A model generated the notes under the pieces. That model had not been told where the DNA came from, ran no database searches, and saw only the letters and a program-made list of their open reading frames with translations. From Sphingomonas phyllosphaerae FA2 (lineage in GTDB: Bacteria > Pseudomonadota > Alphaproteobacteria > Sphingomonadales > Sphingomonadaceae), in contig NZ_KE386571.1 in NCBI RefSeq assembly GCF_000427645.1, positions 3,141,395 to 3,205,394 on the forward strand: 64,000 bases of DNA. Direction: 5' to 3'. Position 1 is the stretch's first letter, and each line of letters begins with the position of its first letter. Of the stretch, positions 1-9,195 are shown one piece after another. Made by a program: the position numbers and the translations under genes.

Positions 1-97
1 GGCGCCGCGCCTTGGCGGGATCGTCGGGCTTGATCGCGAACGCCTCGGCAAGACCTTCGTTGTCGATGAAGCCGGCGAGTGAATCCAGTAATCCCAT
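1..97 (-). CDS. Hypothetical protein, N-terminal fragment cut by window edge
   Basis: Only the first 32 codons are present; the gene runs off the left edge. The start ATG lies at 97-95 and is preceded by a GGAGGC ribosome-binding site at 101-106, which is why it is called although short. The peptide begins [15 protein letters not shown] and has no signal peptide. I do not recognise the family from this fragment. It is transcribed divergently from metX. Confidence 0.55.
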   Translation of the reverse strand, partial: MGLLDSLAGFIDNEGLAEAFAIKPDDPAKARR

Positions 98-277
98 GTG
101 GCCTCCATGCCCTTGGTTGCGAGCTAGGCAGCAGTCCTTACCGATTGGTCAACGTGGCGGACGAACCGCGCAACATGGATTTGAACGCCGGCAGGGTGCG
201 AGGAAGTGGCGTCGGTTCTGTCGCCGGCCCCTTGGTGCTGGCGCGCTCCTGCCCATCGCGGGTCAGGCGTCGGCGGC

Positions 278-303
278 GGGGCGTCGAGGCATCTCGACAC
301 CCC
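278..303 (+). promoter_or_regulatory. Hairpin in the metX leader
   Basis: Bases 278-288 pair with 293-303 (ten pairs, one C/A mismatch at 282/299) around a GCAT loop, ending 30 bases before the metX start codon. A GGGTAAAGGC stretch follows at 314-323. The leader between the left-edge gene and metX (98-333) has no other supported feature. It could be a leader regulatory RNA, but it does not match the SAM-II consensus I know, so function is unassigned. Confidence 0.4.
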
Positions 304-333
304 GCCCGCGGGCCGGGTAAAGGCAGCGGCTCG

Positions 334-1464
334 ATGCTCACCACTCCTTCCTCGCTCGATCAGCGGTTCGGCCTGTCACGGCGTGTCGTGCTGCCCGGGC
401 CGCTAAGGCTCGATGGTGGTGCGCTGCTTGCGCCGGTCGAGATCGCCTATGAAACCTATGGCACGCTGGCGGCGGACGGCGGCAATGCGATGCTGGTCTG
501 CCACGCGCTTACCGGCGACCAGCATCTGGCGAGCGCGCATCCCCGCACCGGCAAGCCGGGCTGGTGGCAGCGGATGGTCGGGCCGGGCAAGCCGATCGAT
601 ACCGATCGCTATTTCGTGATCTGCACCAACGTGTTGGGATCCTGCATGGGGTCGACAGGCCCGGCGAGCGTCGACCCCTCGACCGGGCGACCCTATGCAA
701 TGGCGTTTCCCGTCATCACGATCCGCGACATGGTGCGTGCACAGGCGCTGTTGCTCGATCATCTGGGGGTCGCGCGGCTGACGGCGGTTGTCGGCGGGTC
801 GATGGGCGGGATGCAGGCGCTGAGCTGGGCGGCGACCTTCCCGGAACGCGTCGGGAAGTGCGTGGTGATCGCCTCAACCGCACGGCATTCGGCGCAGAAC
901 ATCGCCTTTCACGAGGTCGGGCGACAGGCGGTGATGGCCGATCCGAACTGGCGCGGCGGCGAGTATTACGACGGCGACCCGCCCGCCGCCGGGCTGGCGG
1001 TGGCGCGGATGGCGGCGCACATCACCTATCTGTCCGAGGCGGGGCTGACGGAGAAGTTCGGGCGGCGGTTGCAGGCGCGAGCGCAGAAGTCGTTCGGGTT
1101 CGATGCCGATTTCCAGGTCGAAAGCTATCTGCGGCATCAAGGGCTGGCGTTCACCGATCGGTTCGATGCCAACAGCTATCTCTACATCACGCGCGCGCTG
1201 GATTATTTCGATCTGGCCGAGGAGCATGGCGGGCTGCTCGCCAACGCCTTCCGCGGCACCGCAACGCGCTTCTGCCTCGTCAGCTTCGACACCGACTGGC
1301 TGTATCCAACCGCCGAGTCGCGCAGCATCGTCCATGCCCTGATGGCGGCGGGCGCACCGGCGAGCTTCGTCGAGCTGTCGAGTCCGTTCGGGCATGATGC
1401 CTTCCTGCTCGACTCGCCGGAGCTGGACCGCGTGATCCACGGCTTCCTGAGCGCCGGCCGATGA
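334..1464 (+). CDS. metX: Homoserine O-acyltransferase MetX
   Basis: Acylates the hydroxyl of L-homoserine, the entry step of methionine synthesis; cytoplasmic. The protein is 376 residues of alpha/beta-hydrolase type. The nucleophile elbow GGSMGGM places the catalytic serine at Ser156, with Asp321 in FDTDWLYP and His354 in FGHDAF completing the triad. The motif AYETYGT near the N-terminus is typical of the family. The frame is open upstream to 79, but family alignment starts at the ATG at 334. Acetyl versus succinyl donor cannot be decided by eye. It overlaps metW by four bases (ATGA), so the two are one transcription unit. Confidence 0.93.
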   Translation: MLTTPSSLDQRFGLSRRVVLPGPLRLDGGALLAPVEIAYETYGTLAADGGNAMLVCHALTGDQHLASAHPRTGKPGWWQRMVGPGKPIDTDRYFVICTNVLGSCMGSTGPASVDPSTGRPYAMAFPVITIRDMVRAQALLLDHLGVARLTAVVGGSMGGMQALSWAATFPERVGKCVVIASTARHSAQNIAFHEVGRQAVMADPNWRGGEYYDGDPPAAGLAVARMAAHITYLSEAGLTEKFGRRLQARAQKSFGFDADFQVESYLRHQGLAFTDRFDANSYLYITRALDYFDLAEEHGGLLANAFRGTATRFCLVSFDTDWLYPTAESRSIVHALMAAGAPASFVELSSPFGHDAFLLDSPELDRVIHGFLSAGR

Positions 1465-2072
1465 GTTTGCGACCCGATCTGGCGATCATCGCCGCGCATC
1501 TGCCCGCCGGCGCGCGCGCACTCGACATCGGGTGCGGCGATGGCGAGTTGATGGCGGCACTGCGCGACGAACGCGGCGCCGACGTGCGCGGGCTGGAGCT
1601 GGACCCCGGCAATGTCGCGGCGGCGGTCGGACGCGGGCTGTCGGTGATCCAGGGCGATGCCGATACCGATCTGGCGGGCTATCCCGACCAGAGCTTCGAC
1701 TATGCGATCCTCAGCCAGACGTTGCAGACCGCGCGTGCGCCAGACCGGGTGTTGGGCGAATTGCTGCGGATCGGGCGTTACGCGTTCGTCAGCTTTCCCA
1801 ATTTTGCGCACTGGCGCGTGCGGCTGTCGCTGTTGTGGGGCGGGCGGATGCCGGTAACGCGGCTGCTGCCCGAGCGCTGGTATGATACGCCCAACATCCA
1901 CCATCTGACGATCGACGACTTTCGTGCGCATCTGGTTGAACGCGGGGTGATCGTGGAAGGGGCGTGGTTCCTGTCCGGCGACAAGCAGACCGGCGGCGCG
2001 GCGGCGAACTTCCTTGCCGAACATGCGATCTTCCTGCTGCGCCGGGAACAAAGCAAAGTTGATCGGGGTTAA
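1461..2072 (+). CDS. metW: Methionine biosynthesis protein MetW
   Basis: A SAM-dependent methyltransferase fold protein of 203 residues that in proteobacteria is encoded with and supports MetX; its own reaction is not settled. The glycine-rich SAM loop [12 protein letters not shown] is at residues 20-31. The conserved central segment [20 protein letters not shown] and the motif [12 protein letters not shown] are characteristic of MetW. The ATG overlaps the metX stop, implying translational coupling. Confidence 0.92.
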   Translation: MSLRPDLAIIAAHLPAGARALDIGCGDGELMAALRDERGADVRGLELDPGNVAAAVGRGLSVIQGDADTDLAGYPDQSFDYAILSQTLQTARAPDRVLGELLRIGRYAFVSFPNFAHWRVRLSLLWGGRMPVTRLLPERWYDTPNIHHLTIDDFRAHLVERGVIVEGAWFLSGDKQTGGAAANFLAEHAIFLLRREQSKVDRG

Positions 2073-2096
2073 GGTATCCGTGATGAGGACCCCGGC

Positions 2097-2525
2097 ATGA
2101 CTGCGACTGCGCTGATCGTCGAGGACGAGATTTTCGTCGCGCTCGATCTGGAACGAATTCTGGAAGACGCGGGATACCGCGTCGCGGCGATCGCCGCGGA
2201 TGCGCAATCCGCGCTGGACGCCGCGCCGGGATGCCGTTTTGCCTTCGTCGACGTCAATCTCCGCGACGGGCCCACGGGGCCCGACATCGCCGAGCGGATC
2301 GCGCGCGATTACGGCGTGAAGGTTGTGTTCGTGACCGCCAATCCCGGACAGATTATCAACCGTGACGCGGCGTTGGGCTATGTGCGCAAACCGTTCAACG
2401 AGGAGGCGATCCTGGCGGCGGCGCGCACTGCCGCGCAGTCGGATACCGCCGGCGGCGACTGCCTCGACTTCGTACGCTGGCCGACATCGGCGATCAGCAG
2501 CAACGGTTCTGCTCAGGCGGGCTAA
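2097..2525 (+). CDS. Single-domain response regulator
   Basis: A CheY-like receiver of 142 residues with no output domain. The acidic cluster Glu9-Asp10-Glu11, phosphoacceptor Asp52 (FVDVNL), Thr80 (FVTANP) and Lys98 (VRKP) are all present, so it should be phosphorylatable. The last ~25 residues are not recognisable as a DNA-binding domain. It is convergent with the HWE kinase at 2568-4115, 42 bases from its end. Receivers of this type often pair with HWE kinases in alphaproteobacterial stress or light signalling, but partnership here is inferred from position only. Confidence 0.85.
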   Translation: MTATALIVEDEIFVALDLERILEDAGYRVAAIAADAQSALDAAPGCRFAFVDVNLRDGPTGPDIAERIARDYGVKVVFVTANPGQIINRDAALGYVRKPFNEEAILAAARTAAQSDTAGGDCLDFVRWPTSAISSNGSAQAG

Positions 2526-2567
2526 GCGCGCCGCAACACGTCGTTACGGCACATCGGGCCTTGCAGC

Positions 2568-4115
2568 CTAGCGGCTGAACGCGATCCTCGGCACGCGCGT
2601 CGTCACTTCCAGCCCGGCCGTCGGCCATTCGCGTATCACGGTACCGCCCAGTTGCCGCGCGGCACTCATCTCGATCAGTTGCGAGCCGAAACCGGTCTGC
2701 GTTGGCAGGCCCGACAGCGGCGGGCCGTCGCGCTCGCACCAATGCAGCACCACCTCACTGGCTTCGACAGTGATGGTCAGCGTGACGTGCCCGTCCGCAG
2801 TCGACAGAGCACCATATTTACTCGCGTTGGTCGCCAGCTCGTGGAAAATCAGCGCCAGCGGGGTCGCGGCACGATCGTCGACGGTCACGTCATCGCCGAC
2901 GATATGAATCCGCTCAGCGTTCGGTGCGTGATAGGGGGCGAATAGTTCGCCGAGCAGCCCGTGCAGGCTGTCCTGTCGAAGCGCCGGGCGCGATTGATCG
3001 CTATGCGGGCGGACGAAATCGTGCGCGCGGCCCAGTGCGGTGATCCGCTGACGTAGCTCGCCGAGCAGCCCGGACAGTTCCGGGTGGGTGCGCCCGGTCA
3101 GATGCACCAGCCCGGCGACCACCGAGAAGATGTTCTTGATGCGGTGGCTCAGCTCCTGGCTGACGATCTCGCGCTGTTCGAGGGCGAGCTTCTGTTCGTG
3201 AATGTCGGTGCAGGTGCCGAACCAGCGCGTGATCGCGCCCGCGGCGTCGCGGATCGGCAATGCGCGGCCGAGCACCCAGCGGTAGGTGCCATCGTGGTGG
3301 CGCAGGCGATATTCGATCTCATATGGCTCGCCTGTGTCGAGCGAATGGCGCCATGCCGTCCAGGCGCGGGCCTGATCGTCGTGGTGGAACATGCCGTTCC
3401 ACGCCTCGCCATCGGTCGTCCCCTCGGGAACGCCGGTGAACGCGTACCAGCGGGCGTTGTAATAATCGTGATAGCCGTCGGGCAGCGTCGACCACACCAT
3501 CTGCGGCATGGTGTCGGCAAGGATGCGGAAGCGGGTTTCGCTCTCCGCGGCCTCGTTGCGAGCGCGGCGGACCGAGGCGCGCCGCGCTGCGCCCTCCCGC
3601 GAGTCGCGCAGCCGGGCAAGGACGTTGGCGGCGAGGACCGTCAGCCCCTCGCGCTGCAACGCGTTCAGTCCCTCGGGATGCGGCACCGTGTCGAGCACGC
3701 ACAGCGAGCCCATCGGAAAACCGTCATCGGAAATCAGCGGCACACCGGCGTAGAAGCGAAGGTTCATCTCGCCGGTGACCAGCGGATTCGTGGCGAAGCG
3801 CGGGTCGGCGGTGGCGTCGGGGACGATCATCAGCCCGTCGCCCCACATCGCATGCCCACAGAACGAATATTCGCGTGGCGGCTCCGGCCCTTCCGGGTAG
3901 CCGGTGCGCGCCAGGAAGGTCTGATGATCGGTATCGAGGATGCTGACGATCCCGACCGGCAAGCCGCAGAGATGCGCGGCGAAGTCGGTGATCTGCTTCA
4001 GCGCCGCAGCACCGCGCAGGGATTCGACATCGTAGGTGGCAAGCACCTGCGACCGCTTCGCCTCATCCAGCGCCTCGGGGCAGATTTCCAGACGGCTGGC
4101 GGGCTGCTCCGTCAC
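2568..4115 (-). CDS. HWE-family sensor histidine kinase (GAF-PAS-HWE)
   Basis: A soluble sensor kinase of 515 residues with no membrane segment. Residues ~35-165 form a GAF domain (FYAGVPLISDDGFPMGSLCV) and ~195-305 a PAS domain with PAC tail (YRWVLGRALPIRD). The phosphoacceptor is His324 in SQELSHRIKN. The ATP-binding part has HELATNASKYG at 425-435 and the diagnostic W-x-E at Trp459-Cys460-Glu461. It starts with GTG directly after the ssb stop codon (no spacer). It ends convergent with the receiver at 2097-2525. The ligand is unknown; GAF plus PAS suggests a cytoplasmic cue such as light or redox. Confidence 0.9.
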   Translation of the reverse strand: MTEQPASRLEICPEALDEAKRSQVLATYDVESLRGAAALKQITDFAAHLCGLPVGIVSILDTDHQTFLARTGYPEGPEPPREYSFCGHAMWGDGLMIVPDATADPRFATNPLVTGEMNLRFYAGVPLISDDGFPMGSLCVLDTVPHPEGLNALQREGLTVLAANVLARLRDSREGAARRASVRRARNEAAESETRFRILADTMPQMVWSTLPDGYHDYYNARWYAFTGVPEGTTDGEAWNGMFHHDDQARAWTAWRHSLDTGEPYEIEYRLRHHDGTYRWVLGRALPIRDAAGAITRWFGTCTDIHEQKLALEQREIVSQELSHRIKNIFSVVAGLVHLTGRTHPELSGLLGELRQRITALGRAHDFVRPHSDQSRPALRQDSLHGLLGELFAPYHAPNAERIHIVGDDVTVDDRAATPLALIFHELATNASKYGALSTADGHVTLTITVEASEVVLHWCERDGPPLSGLPTQTGFGSQLIEMSAARQLGGTVIREWPTAGLEVTTRVPRIAFSR

Positions 4116-4685
4116 TTAGAACGGCACGTCGTCGTCGAGGTCATCCGCGAAGCCGCCGCCGTAGCTGCTACCGCCGCCGCGCGCGCCGCCGCCTGCACCT
4201 GCACTGCCGCCACCACGCGATGCGGCGCCGCCACCGCCGCGCGCGCCGCCGCCATAGCCACCGCCGCCACCGAAATCATCGCCGCCGCCGAAGTCTTCAC
4301 GACCACCGCCGCCACCGCCACCCGCATTGCCGCCCGGGCCGTCGAGCATCGTCAGCACCGAGTTGAAGCCCTGCAGCACGATTTCGGTGCTGTATTTGTC
4401 GTTACCCTGCTGATCCTGCCACTTCCGCGTCTGGAGCTGGCCCTCGATATAGACCTTGCTGCCCTTGCGCAGAAATCGTTCGGCGACGTTCGCGAGCCCT
4501 TCGTTGAAGATTGCGACCGAATGCCATTCGGTCTTTTCCTTGCGCTCACCGGTGTTGCGGTCCTTCCACGATTCCGATGTGGCGATGCGCAGGTTCACTA
4601 CCTTGCCGCCGTTCTGGAACGAGCGCGATTCGGGATCGCGCCCGAGATTGCCGACGAGAATGACCTTGTTGACGCTGCCTGCCAT
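4116..4685 (-). CDS. ssb: Single-stranded DNA-binding protein
   Basis: Coats single-stranded DNA in replication and repair. The 189-residue protein has an N-terminal OB fold (residues ~5-112, with [14 protein letters not shown] and [13 protein letters not shown]), a very glycine-rich linker (~119-178), and the acidic tail DDLDDDVPF. That tail is the conserved docking peptide for replication and repair proteins. The linker codons are GGC/GGT-rich, which opens long false frames on the other strand. Stop codon abuts the kinase start. Confidence 0.96.
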   Translation of the reverse strand: MAGSVNKVILVGNLGRDPESRSFQNGGKVVNLRIATSESWKDRNTGERKEKTEWHSVAIFNEGLANVAERFLRKGSKVYIEGQLQTRKWQDQQGNDKYSTEIVLQGFNSVLTMLDGPGGNAGGGGGGGREDFGGGDDFGGGGGYGGGARGGGGAASRGGGSAGAGGGARGGGSSYGGGFADDLDDDVPF

Positions 4686-4694
4686 GAAGCCCTC

Positions 4695-6545
4695 TTAGAG
4701 ACCGGCGAACGTCGCCAGCCAAAACGTGATTCCGGCCATGACATAGGCGGTCACGAACAGATAAGCCAACATGAACACCGGCCACTTCCAGCCGTTCGTC
4801 TCGCGCCGCGTGACCGCGATCGTGCTGATGCATTGCGGGGCGAACACGAACCACATCAGGAAGGCGAGTGCGGTCGGCAATGACCAGCGCCCGCGCAGAT
4901 GGTCGACCAGGCTCTTTGCGCCCGAGGCGTCCTCGGTGTCGTCAATGGCATAGGCGGTGCCGATCGCCGCGACCGCAATTTCGCGCGCGGCCATCGTCGG
5001 GATCAGCGCCAGCGCGATATCGTGGTTGAAGCCGATCGGGCGGACGATCACCTCCAGCCCGCTCGCGATCCGCCCGGCGATCGAATATTCGACCTGTTTC
5101 TGCCCGGCCGGTGCCTGCGGGAAGCTGAGCAGCGCCCAGAGCACGACGGTGGTCAGCGCGATCGTCGTGCCCGCACGCTTCAGGAAGATCGTCGCACGGC
5201 TCCAAAGCCCGATCGCGACATCGTTAAGACGCGGCAGCTGGTATTTGGGCATCTCCATCATGAAGCCCGAGCTTTCGCCCTTGGTCACGGTGCGGCGGAG
5301 CAGCAGCGCGGCGACGAATGCGCCGACGATCCCCATCAGATAGAGGCCAAGCAGCACCAGCCCCTGCAACCCGACGAACGGCAGCACCTGCCGAGCCGGG
5401 ATGAAGGCGGCGATGATGATCGTGTAAACTGGCAGCCGCGCGGAACAGGTCATCAGCGGCGCGATCAGGATCGTGGTCAGCCGGTCCTTCTCATCATCGA
5501 TCGTCCGCGTCGCCATGATCCCGGGCACCGCGCAGGCGAAGCTGGACAGCAGCGGGATGAACGCGCGCCCCGACAGCCCGACGCCGGCCATCAAGCGGTC
5601 CAGCAGGAACGCGGCGCGGACCATATAGCCCGATGCTTCCAGCACGAGGATGAACAGGAACAGGATCAGGATCAGCGGCAGAAACACGATCACCGCGCCA
5701 ACCCCGGCGATCACGCCGTCGGTCAGCAGCGAGCGCAGGAAACCGTCGGGCATCATGCCCTTGATCGCGGTCTCCAGCGCAGCGAATCCGTCCTCGATCC
5801 AGCCGACCGGAGCTTCGGACCAGCTGAACACCGCCTGGAACATCACGAACAGCAGGGCGACGAGCAGGATGGGGCCGAACACCGGATGCAGTGCGACGCT
5901 GTCGAGCGCATGGTGCCAGCGGCGGGTCGGCGTCTCGCTGATCGTCGCGGCCCGCGACAGCGCGCGGGCGCGGCGTTGCAGCGTGCGGATGTCCTCGACC
6001 GGGGCGGTCGAGGCGACCGGCGCGGCGGGTGCGCCGACCAGCGCGGTCAGCGTGGCGCGCAACGTGTCGATCCCGCGTCGGCGCACCGCAACCGTGGGAA
6101 CGACCGGCACGCCCAGCTCGCGCTCCAGCACCGCCGGATCGAGCACCAGCCCGTCACGCTCGGCAAGGTCGACCATGTTGAGCGCAATCACCACCGGCAG
6201 CCCGAGCGCGATCAATTGCATCGCGAAGCGCAGGTGGTTGTCGAGATTGGCGGCATCGAGCACCACCACCAATGCGTCGGGGCGTCGCTCGCCGCTTTGC
6301 GCGCCGAGCAACACGTCGCGCGTTACGCGCTCGTCGGGAGAGGACGGTTCGAGGCTGTAAGCGCCGGGCAGGTCGACCAGCTCGACCGGACGCCCGTCAT
6401 CGAGCGCGAGTCGGCCCGAGTGGCGCTCGACGGTGACGCCGGGATAATTGCCGACCTTTTGCCGCGCGCCGGTCAACGCGTTGAACAGCGCGCTCTTGCC
6501 GGCATTGGGATTGCCGACCATCGCGACCAGCGGGGGCATTTCCAT
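4695..6545 (-). CDS. feoB: Ferrous iron transporter FeoB
   Basis: GTP-dependent Fe(II) importer of the inner membrane. The cytosolic G domain shows G1 (GNPNAGKS), G2 (GNYPGVTVE), G3 (DLPGAYSL) and G4 (NMVD). The membrane half has the gate-type helices, with FACAVPGIMATRTI and MTCSARLPVY around residues 335-380. At 616 residues it is shorter than the ~770-residue enterobacterial protein. I chose the ATG at 6545; the codon before it is GTG and could also start translation. No good Shine-Dalgarno is visible, so coupling to feoA 22 bases upstream is likely. Confidence 0.93.
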   Translation of the reverse strand: MEMPPLVAMVGNPNAGKSALFNALTGARQKVGNYPGVTVERHSGRLALDDGRPVELVDLPGAYSLEPSSPDERVTRDVLLGAQSGERRPDALVVVLDAANLDNHLRFAMQLIALGLPVVIALNMVDLAERDGLVLDPAVLERELGVPVVPTVAVRRRGIDTLRATLTALVGAPAAPVASTAPVEDIRTLQRRARALSRAATISETPTRRWHHALDSVALHPVFGPILLVALLFVMFQAVFSWSEAPVGWIEDGFAALETAIKGMMPDGFLRSLLTDGVIAGVGAVIVFLPLILILFLFILVLEASGYMVRAAFLLDRLMAGVGLSGRAFIPLLSSFACAVPGIMATRTIDDEKDRLTTILIAPLMTCSARLPVYTIIIAAFIPARQVLPFVGLQGLVLLGLYLMGIVGAFVAALLLRRTVTKGESSGFMMEMPKYQLPRLNDVAIGLWSRATIFLKRAGTTIALTTVVLWALLSFPQAPAGQKQVEYSIAGRIASGLEVIVRPIGFNHDIALALIPTMAAREIAVAAIGTAYAIDDTEDASGAKSLVDHLRGRWSLPTALAFLMWFVFAPQCISTIAVTRRETNGWKWPVFMLAYLFVTAYVMAGITFWLATFAGL

Positions 6546-6567
6546 CACGCGTGGCGCCGGGGGCGCG

Positions 6568-6831
6568 TCACTCGGCGGGGAGCGGTTCGACCGAGACGCG
6601 GATCGCGCCGGCGACCGCGCGGCGCAGCGCCACGGTCATCCGTCCGATCCGGCACGCGACCGGGCCGCCGCCAAGCTGTGCGCGGTGAAGCACCTGCACA
6701 GGCACGCCGGAGTCGAACCCAAGTTCGCGCAATCGCCGCGCTTCGGGCGTGGCGAGCCGCGCCCAATCGATGTCGTCGACAATGGCGGCCTGATGCCGCG
6801 GGAGCGTTTCGAGGCTGATGGGCGTGGTCAC
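6568..6831 (-). CDS. feoA: Ferrous iron transport accessory protein FeoA
   Basis: A small cytosolic SH3-like protein of 87 residues that supports FeoB. The core reads RRLRELGFDSGVPVQVLHRA followed by VACRIGRMTVALRRAVAGAI, matching the FeoA pattern. It is the first gene of the feoA-feoB unit, and a Fur-like box lies just upstream at 6846-6864. Ferrous uptake genes are normally repressed by iron-loaded Fur, and the placement fits that. Confidence 0.88.
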   Translation of the reverse strand: MTTPISLETLPRHQAAIVDDIDWARLATPEARRLRELGFDSGVPVQVLHRAQLGGGPVACRIGRMTVALRRAVAGAIRVSVEPLPAE

Positions 6832-6845
6832 CCGGCTTCTATAAT

Positions 6846-6864
6846 CGCAATGAGATTGATTATC
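6846..6864. promoter_or_regulatory. Fur-like operator upstream of feoA
   Basis: The 19-mer CGCAATGAGATTGATTATC matches the classical Fur box at 14 of 19 positions, with AATGAGA and ATTATC intact. It sits 15 bases upstream of the feoA start in a 60-base AT-rich gap within GC-rich DNA. Irr or another Fur-family repressor could use the same site. Confidence 0.6.
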
Positions 6865-6891
6865 AATTAGCGATTGGCGCGCATCGGCGCG

Positions 6892-7560
6892 TCACACGAC
6901 CGGATAGCGCAGCCGGCCGATGAAGCGGCTGAGGCTGGGGCGATGCTGCGTTCGGCGGGTGAATTGCGCCTTGGCCTTCTCGAGTCGCATGATCCCGTCG
7001 ATGCGCCGCGCAAGGAACGCGCGGGTCTCCGCCTGCTCCTCGCTGTCGTCGTCGAGGAAAACGGTGGTGGTGGCAGCATAGACCGCCAGCAGCATCGCGC
7101 GCTTCGTATAGTGATTGTAATCGGTCGCATGATCGCCAGCGAGCCGCCACATCGCATCGACGCTGCGCCAGCCCAGCCGTGCGGCGACGGCGACGTTGGT
7201 CGGCAGCGCAAGGATCGCGCGCGCACGGCGCAGCGCTTCCCGCTCGGGGGCAAGCACCGCCAGCCGCGCCTCGACCAGCGCGGTGATCCGCTGGCGAATC
7301 TTCATCGTCGCCAGTGTCGCGGGCGGCAACGCCGCGGCCATCGCGGCATCGACATGCGCGAACCACGCGTCGATCATCGTCACCGCGCCGTCGGCAAACG
7401 CGAGTCGGGCGACGTCGGGGTCAATGCCTTCCTGCTCGGCGGCGAGATCCCGCGCGGTGTCGCCCCAGCCGTCGAAGGCGGCATTGGCGGCGATCGCGGG
7501 GGCGAGCCGCGCGCGGACCTCGTCCAGCGTCAGGTCTTCCGGCGTCAGATTCTCGGTCAT
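6892..7560 (-). CDS. COQ9 family protein
   Basis: The 222-residue protein resembles COQ9, a TetR-fold lipid-binding protein that assists ubiquinone ring modification by COQ7. The N-terminal helices and the segment WRSVDAMWRLAGDHATDYNHYTKRAML are typical of bacterial members. No membrane segment. Its start overlaps the stop of the upstream exporter (ATGA). It lies before feoA but is separated from it by the Fur-like box, so it is probably a separate unit. Direct role in ubiquinone synthesis is inferred from the family. Confidence 0.8.
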   Translation of the reverse strand: MTENLTPEDLTLDEVRARLAPAIAANAAFDGWGDTARDLAAEQEGIDPDVARLAFADGAVTMIDAWFAHVDAAMAAALPPATLATMKIRQRITALVEARLAVLAPEREALRRARAILALPTNVAVAARLGWRSVDAMWRLAGDHATDYNHYTKRAMLLAVYAATTTVFLDDDSEEQAETRAFLARRIDGIMRLEKAKAQFTRRTQHRPSLSRFIGRLRYPVV

Positions 7561-8477
7561 CGCTTTTCCTCCGGCACCGGATGGGCGGCTGGCGGCTCAT
7601 TAGCATCGCGCCGCGTGTCGCGCACCAGCACCAATGCCGCAGCGATCATCGCGATCCCCACGAAATCGGGTGCGCCAAGCGCTTCGCTGAAATGTACCCA
7701 GCCGATCGCCGCCGCCACGGTCGGCTGGATCAGCAACGCCAGCCCGACCACCAGCGGCGAGAGCCGGCCGAGCGCATAGATCATGCAGCCCTGCCCGACC
7801 AGTTGGCACACGATCGCCAGCGCGATCAAAGGGGGCCAGTGCTGCGGCACGATCCGCTCGCCGAGGATCAGCGCGAAGCCGAGCAGCGGCAGCAGCGAGG
7901 CAAGCGACGACAGCGCCAGCGCCGGCCACGGGGCGAGCGCGCGGCGCACGTCGGACATCAGGATGAAGTAGAGCGCGTAGAGCACCCCGGCGACGATGCA
8001 CAGCAGGTCACCAGCGAGATGCCGCGGGTCGAGCTGGTAGGACCGCCCCATCAGCAGCGCCGCACCCGCAGCGGCGAGCAGCAACGCGGCGCCTTGCATC
8101 CGTGTCGGCCAAGCGCGCGCGACGAGGAACCCCCAGAGCGGGAACAGGAAGGTCGCCGAATTGCCGAGCAGCGTGGCGTTGGCCATCGTGGTGTGGATGA
8201 TGCCGAGGTGCCACGTCCCGAGGTCGGCGGCGAAGGCGACACCGGCCAGCGCGACGAACAACCAGGTGCGCCACGACGGCGCGACCGTGGCGGGCTTGCG
8301 GGTAGCGAGCGCGATGCCGGCGAGCACCGGCACCGCCAGCGCGATCCTCCAGAAGGCGGCGGCGACCGGGCCGGTATCGGCCAGGCGGACGAACAAGGGA
8401 CCGAAGGCCAGTGCCGCATTCGCGACGATCACCGCGACGAGCGCGGGCGCGGTGCTGGTGGAGGCGGGGCGGGTCAT
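7557..8477 (-). CDS. DMT/EamA-family exporter
   Basis: A ten-helix inner-membrane transporter of the drug/metabolite superfamily, 306 residues, made of two EamA repeats. Substrate unknown; amino-acid or metabolite efflux is usual. I start at the ATG at 8477 (MTRPASTSTAP). The frame is open eight codons further to an ATG at 8501, but that ATG lies inside the mirrored repeat at 8497-8590, so it is less likely. Overlaps the COQ9 gene by four bases. Confidence 0.85.
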   Translation of the reverse strand: MTRPASTSTAPALVAVIVANAALAFGPLFVRLADTGPVAAAFWRIALAVPVLAGIALATRKPATVAPSWRTWLFVALAGVAFAADLGTWHLGIIHTTMANATLLGNSATFLFPLWGFLVARAWPTRMQGAALLLAAAGAALLMGRSYQLDPRHLAGDLLCIVAGVLYALYFILMSDVRRALAPWPALALSSLASLLPLLGFALILGERIVPQHWPPLIALAIVCQLVGQGCMIYALGRLSPLVVGLALLIQPTVAAAIGWVHFSEALGAPDFVGIAMIAAALVLVRDTRRDANEPPAAHPVPEEKR

Positions 8478-8496
8478 ATCTAGTCTCAACTTCTTC

Positions 8497-8590
8497 GTCA
8501 TTCCCGCGAAGGCGGGAATCCAGAACCTCTGACCTTCGCGCCTCCATCGACAGACCTGCGCGTCTGGATTCCCGCCTTCGCGGGAATGAC
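8497..8590. repeat. Mirrored intergenic repeat, family A
   Basis: Left arm GTCATTCCCGCGAAGGCGGG (continuing AATCCAGA) is repeated in inverse at 8563-8590 around a ~38-base spacer. Each arm is itself a small hairpin of the form ATTCCC-N8-GGGAAT. It lies between the exporter and the TlpA-like gene, which are both read on the minus strand. Same family at 14047, 18461 and 34361. Confidence 0.9.
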
Positions 8591-8619
8591 GGTCTTTGTT
8601 GTGGGGGTAACGGAGCCGC

Positions 8620-9195
8620 CTACGCCGCTTCGGCGAGCAACTTCTTTGCCTCCGCGCCCGTCCAGTCCATGTCGCCGGTCACGCGCCAGATCTCCTTGCC
8701 GTCGGCGCCGTACAGGATTGTCGTCGGCAGGTTCGCACCATAGCCGGTGCTCAGCCCCAGCTTCGGGTCGAGGAACGGGCGCAGGTTCGCGAACTTGCGC
8801 TGCGCGAGGAAGGCGTTGGCCTTGGCGGGCTCCATGTCCTGGCTGATCGCGAGCACCGGCAGCTTGTCGCCCAGCGTCGCGGCAGCGGCGTCGAGCGTCG
8901 GCATCTCCTTGACGCATGGCGCGCACCACGTCGCCCACAGGTTGACCAGCACCGGCTTGCCCTTGAACGCCGCCAGCGTCGTCGCCGCGCCGCCTGCGGC
9001 CGGGGTGAAGGACACGTCGGGGGCCGCCTCGCCCTTGTGGCTGCGGTCGATCTTGTCGACCTTCGGCGCCGACGTGGCGGGGACTTCGTCGCTGCTCGCC
9101 ACCCCCGCTTGCCCGTTGCCCGGGGACGGCTTATCGCACGCGGCCATAGCCAGCGCGGTGCCGAGGAGACAGACGATCGCGACGCGGGATGCCAT
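8620..9195 (-). CDS. TlpA-like thiol-disulfide reductase lipoprotein
   Basis: A membrane-anchored thioredoxin-fold protein of 191 residues. The signal peptide ends in the lipobox A-M-A-A-C with Cys20 as lipidation site. The redox motif is Trp90-Cys-Ala-Pro-Cys94 inside [10 protein letters not shown]. The fold resembles TlpA/ResA/CcmG, which keep periplasmic thiols reduced, often for cytochrome c maturation. Its ATG at 9195 overlaps the argH ATG at 9194 on the other strand, so the frame open upstream to 9531 is not real coding sequence. Confidence 0.87.
   Translation of the reverse strand: MASRVAIVCLLGTALAMAACDKPSPGNGQAGVASSDEVPATSAPKVDKIDRSHKGEAAPDVSFTPAAGGAATTLAAFKGKPVLVNLWATWCAPCVKEMPTLDAAAATLGDKLPVLAISQDMEPAKANAFLAQRKFANLRPFLDPKLGLSTGYGANLPTTILYGADGKEIWRVTGDMDWTGAEAKKLLAEAA

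Noticed and set aside
107..277. Possible SAM-II riboswitch before metX (GGATTTGAACGCC resembles its beginning)
   Set aside because: The conserved pseudoknot elements, including the GCTAAA-type segment at the right distance, are not present; only the hairpin at 278-303 is reported.
3084..6818. Two ~600-codon plus-strand frames opposite the kinase, ssb and feoB
   Set aside because: Shadows of well-identified minus-strand genes; no recognisable domain.
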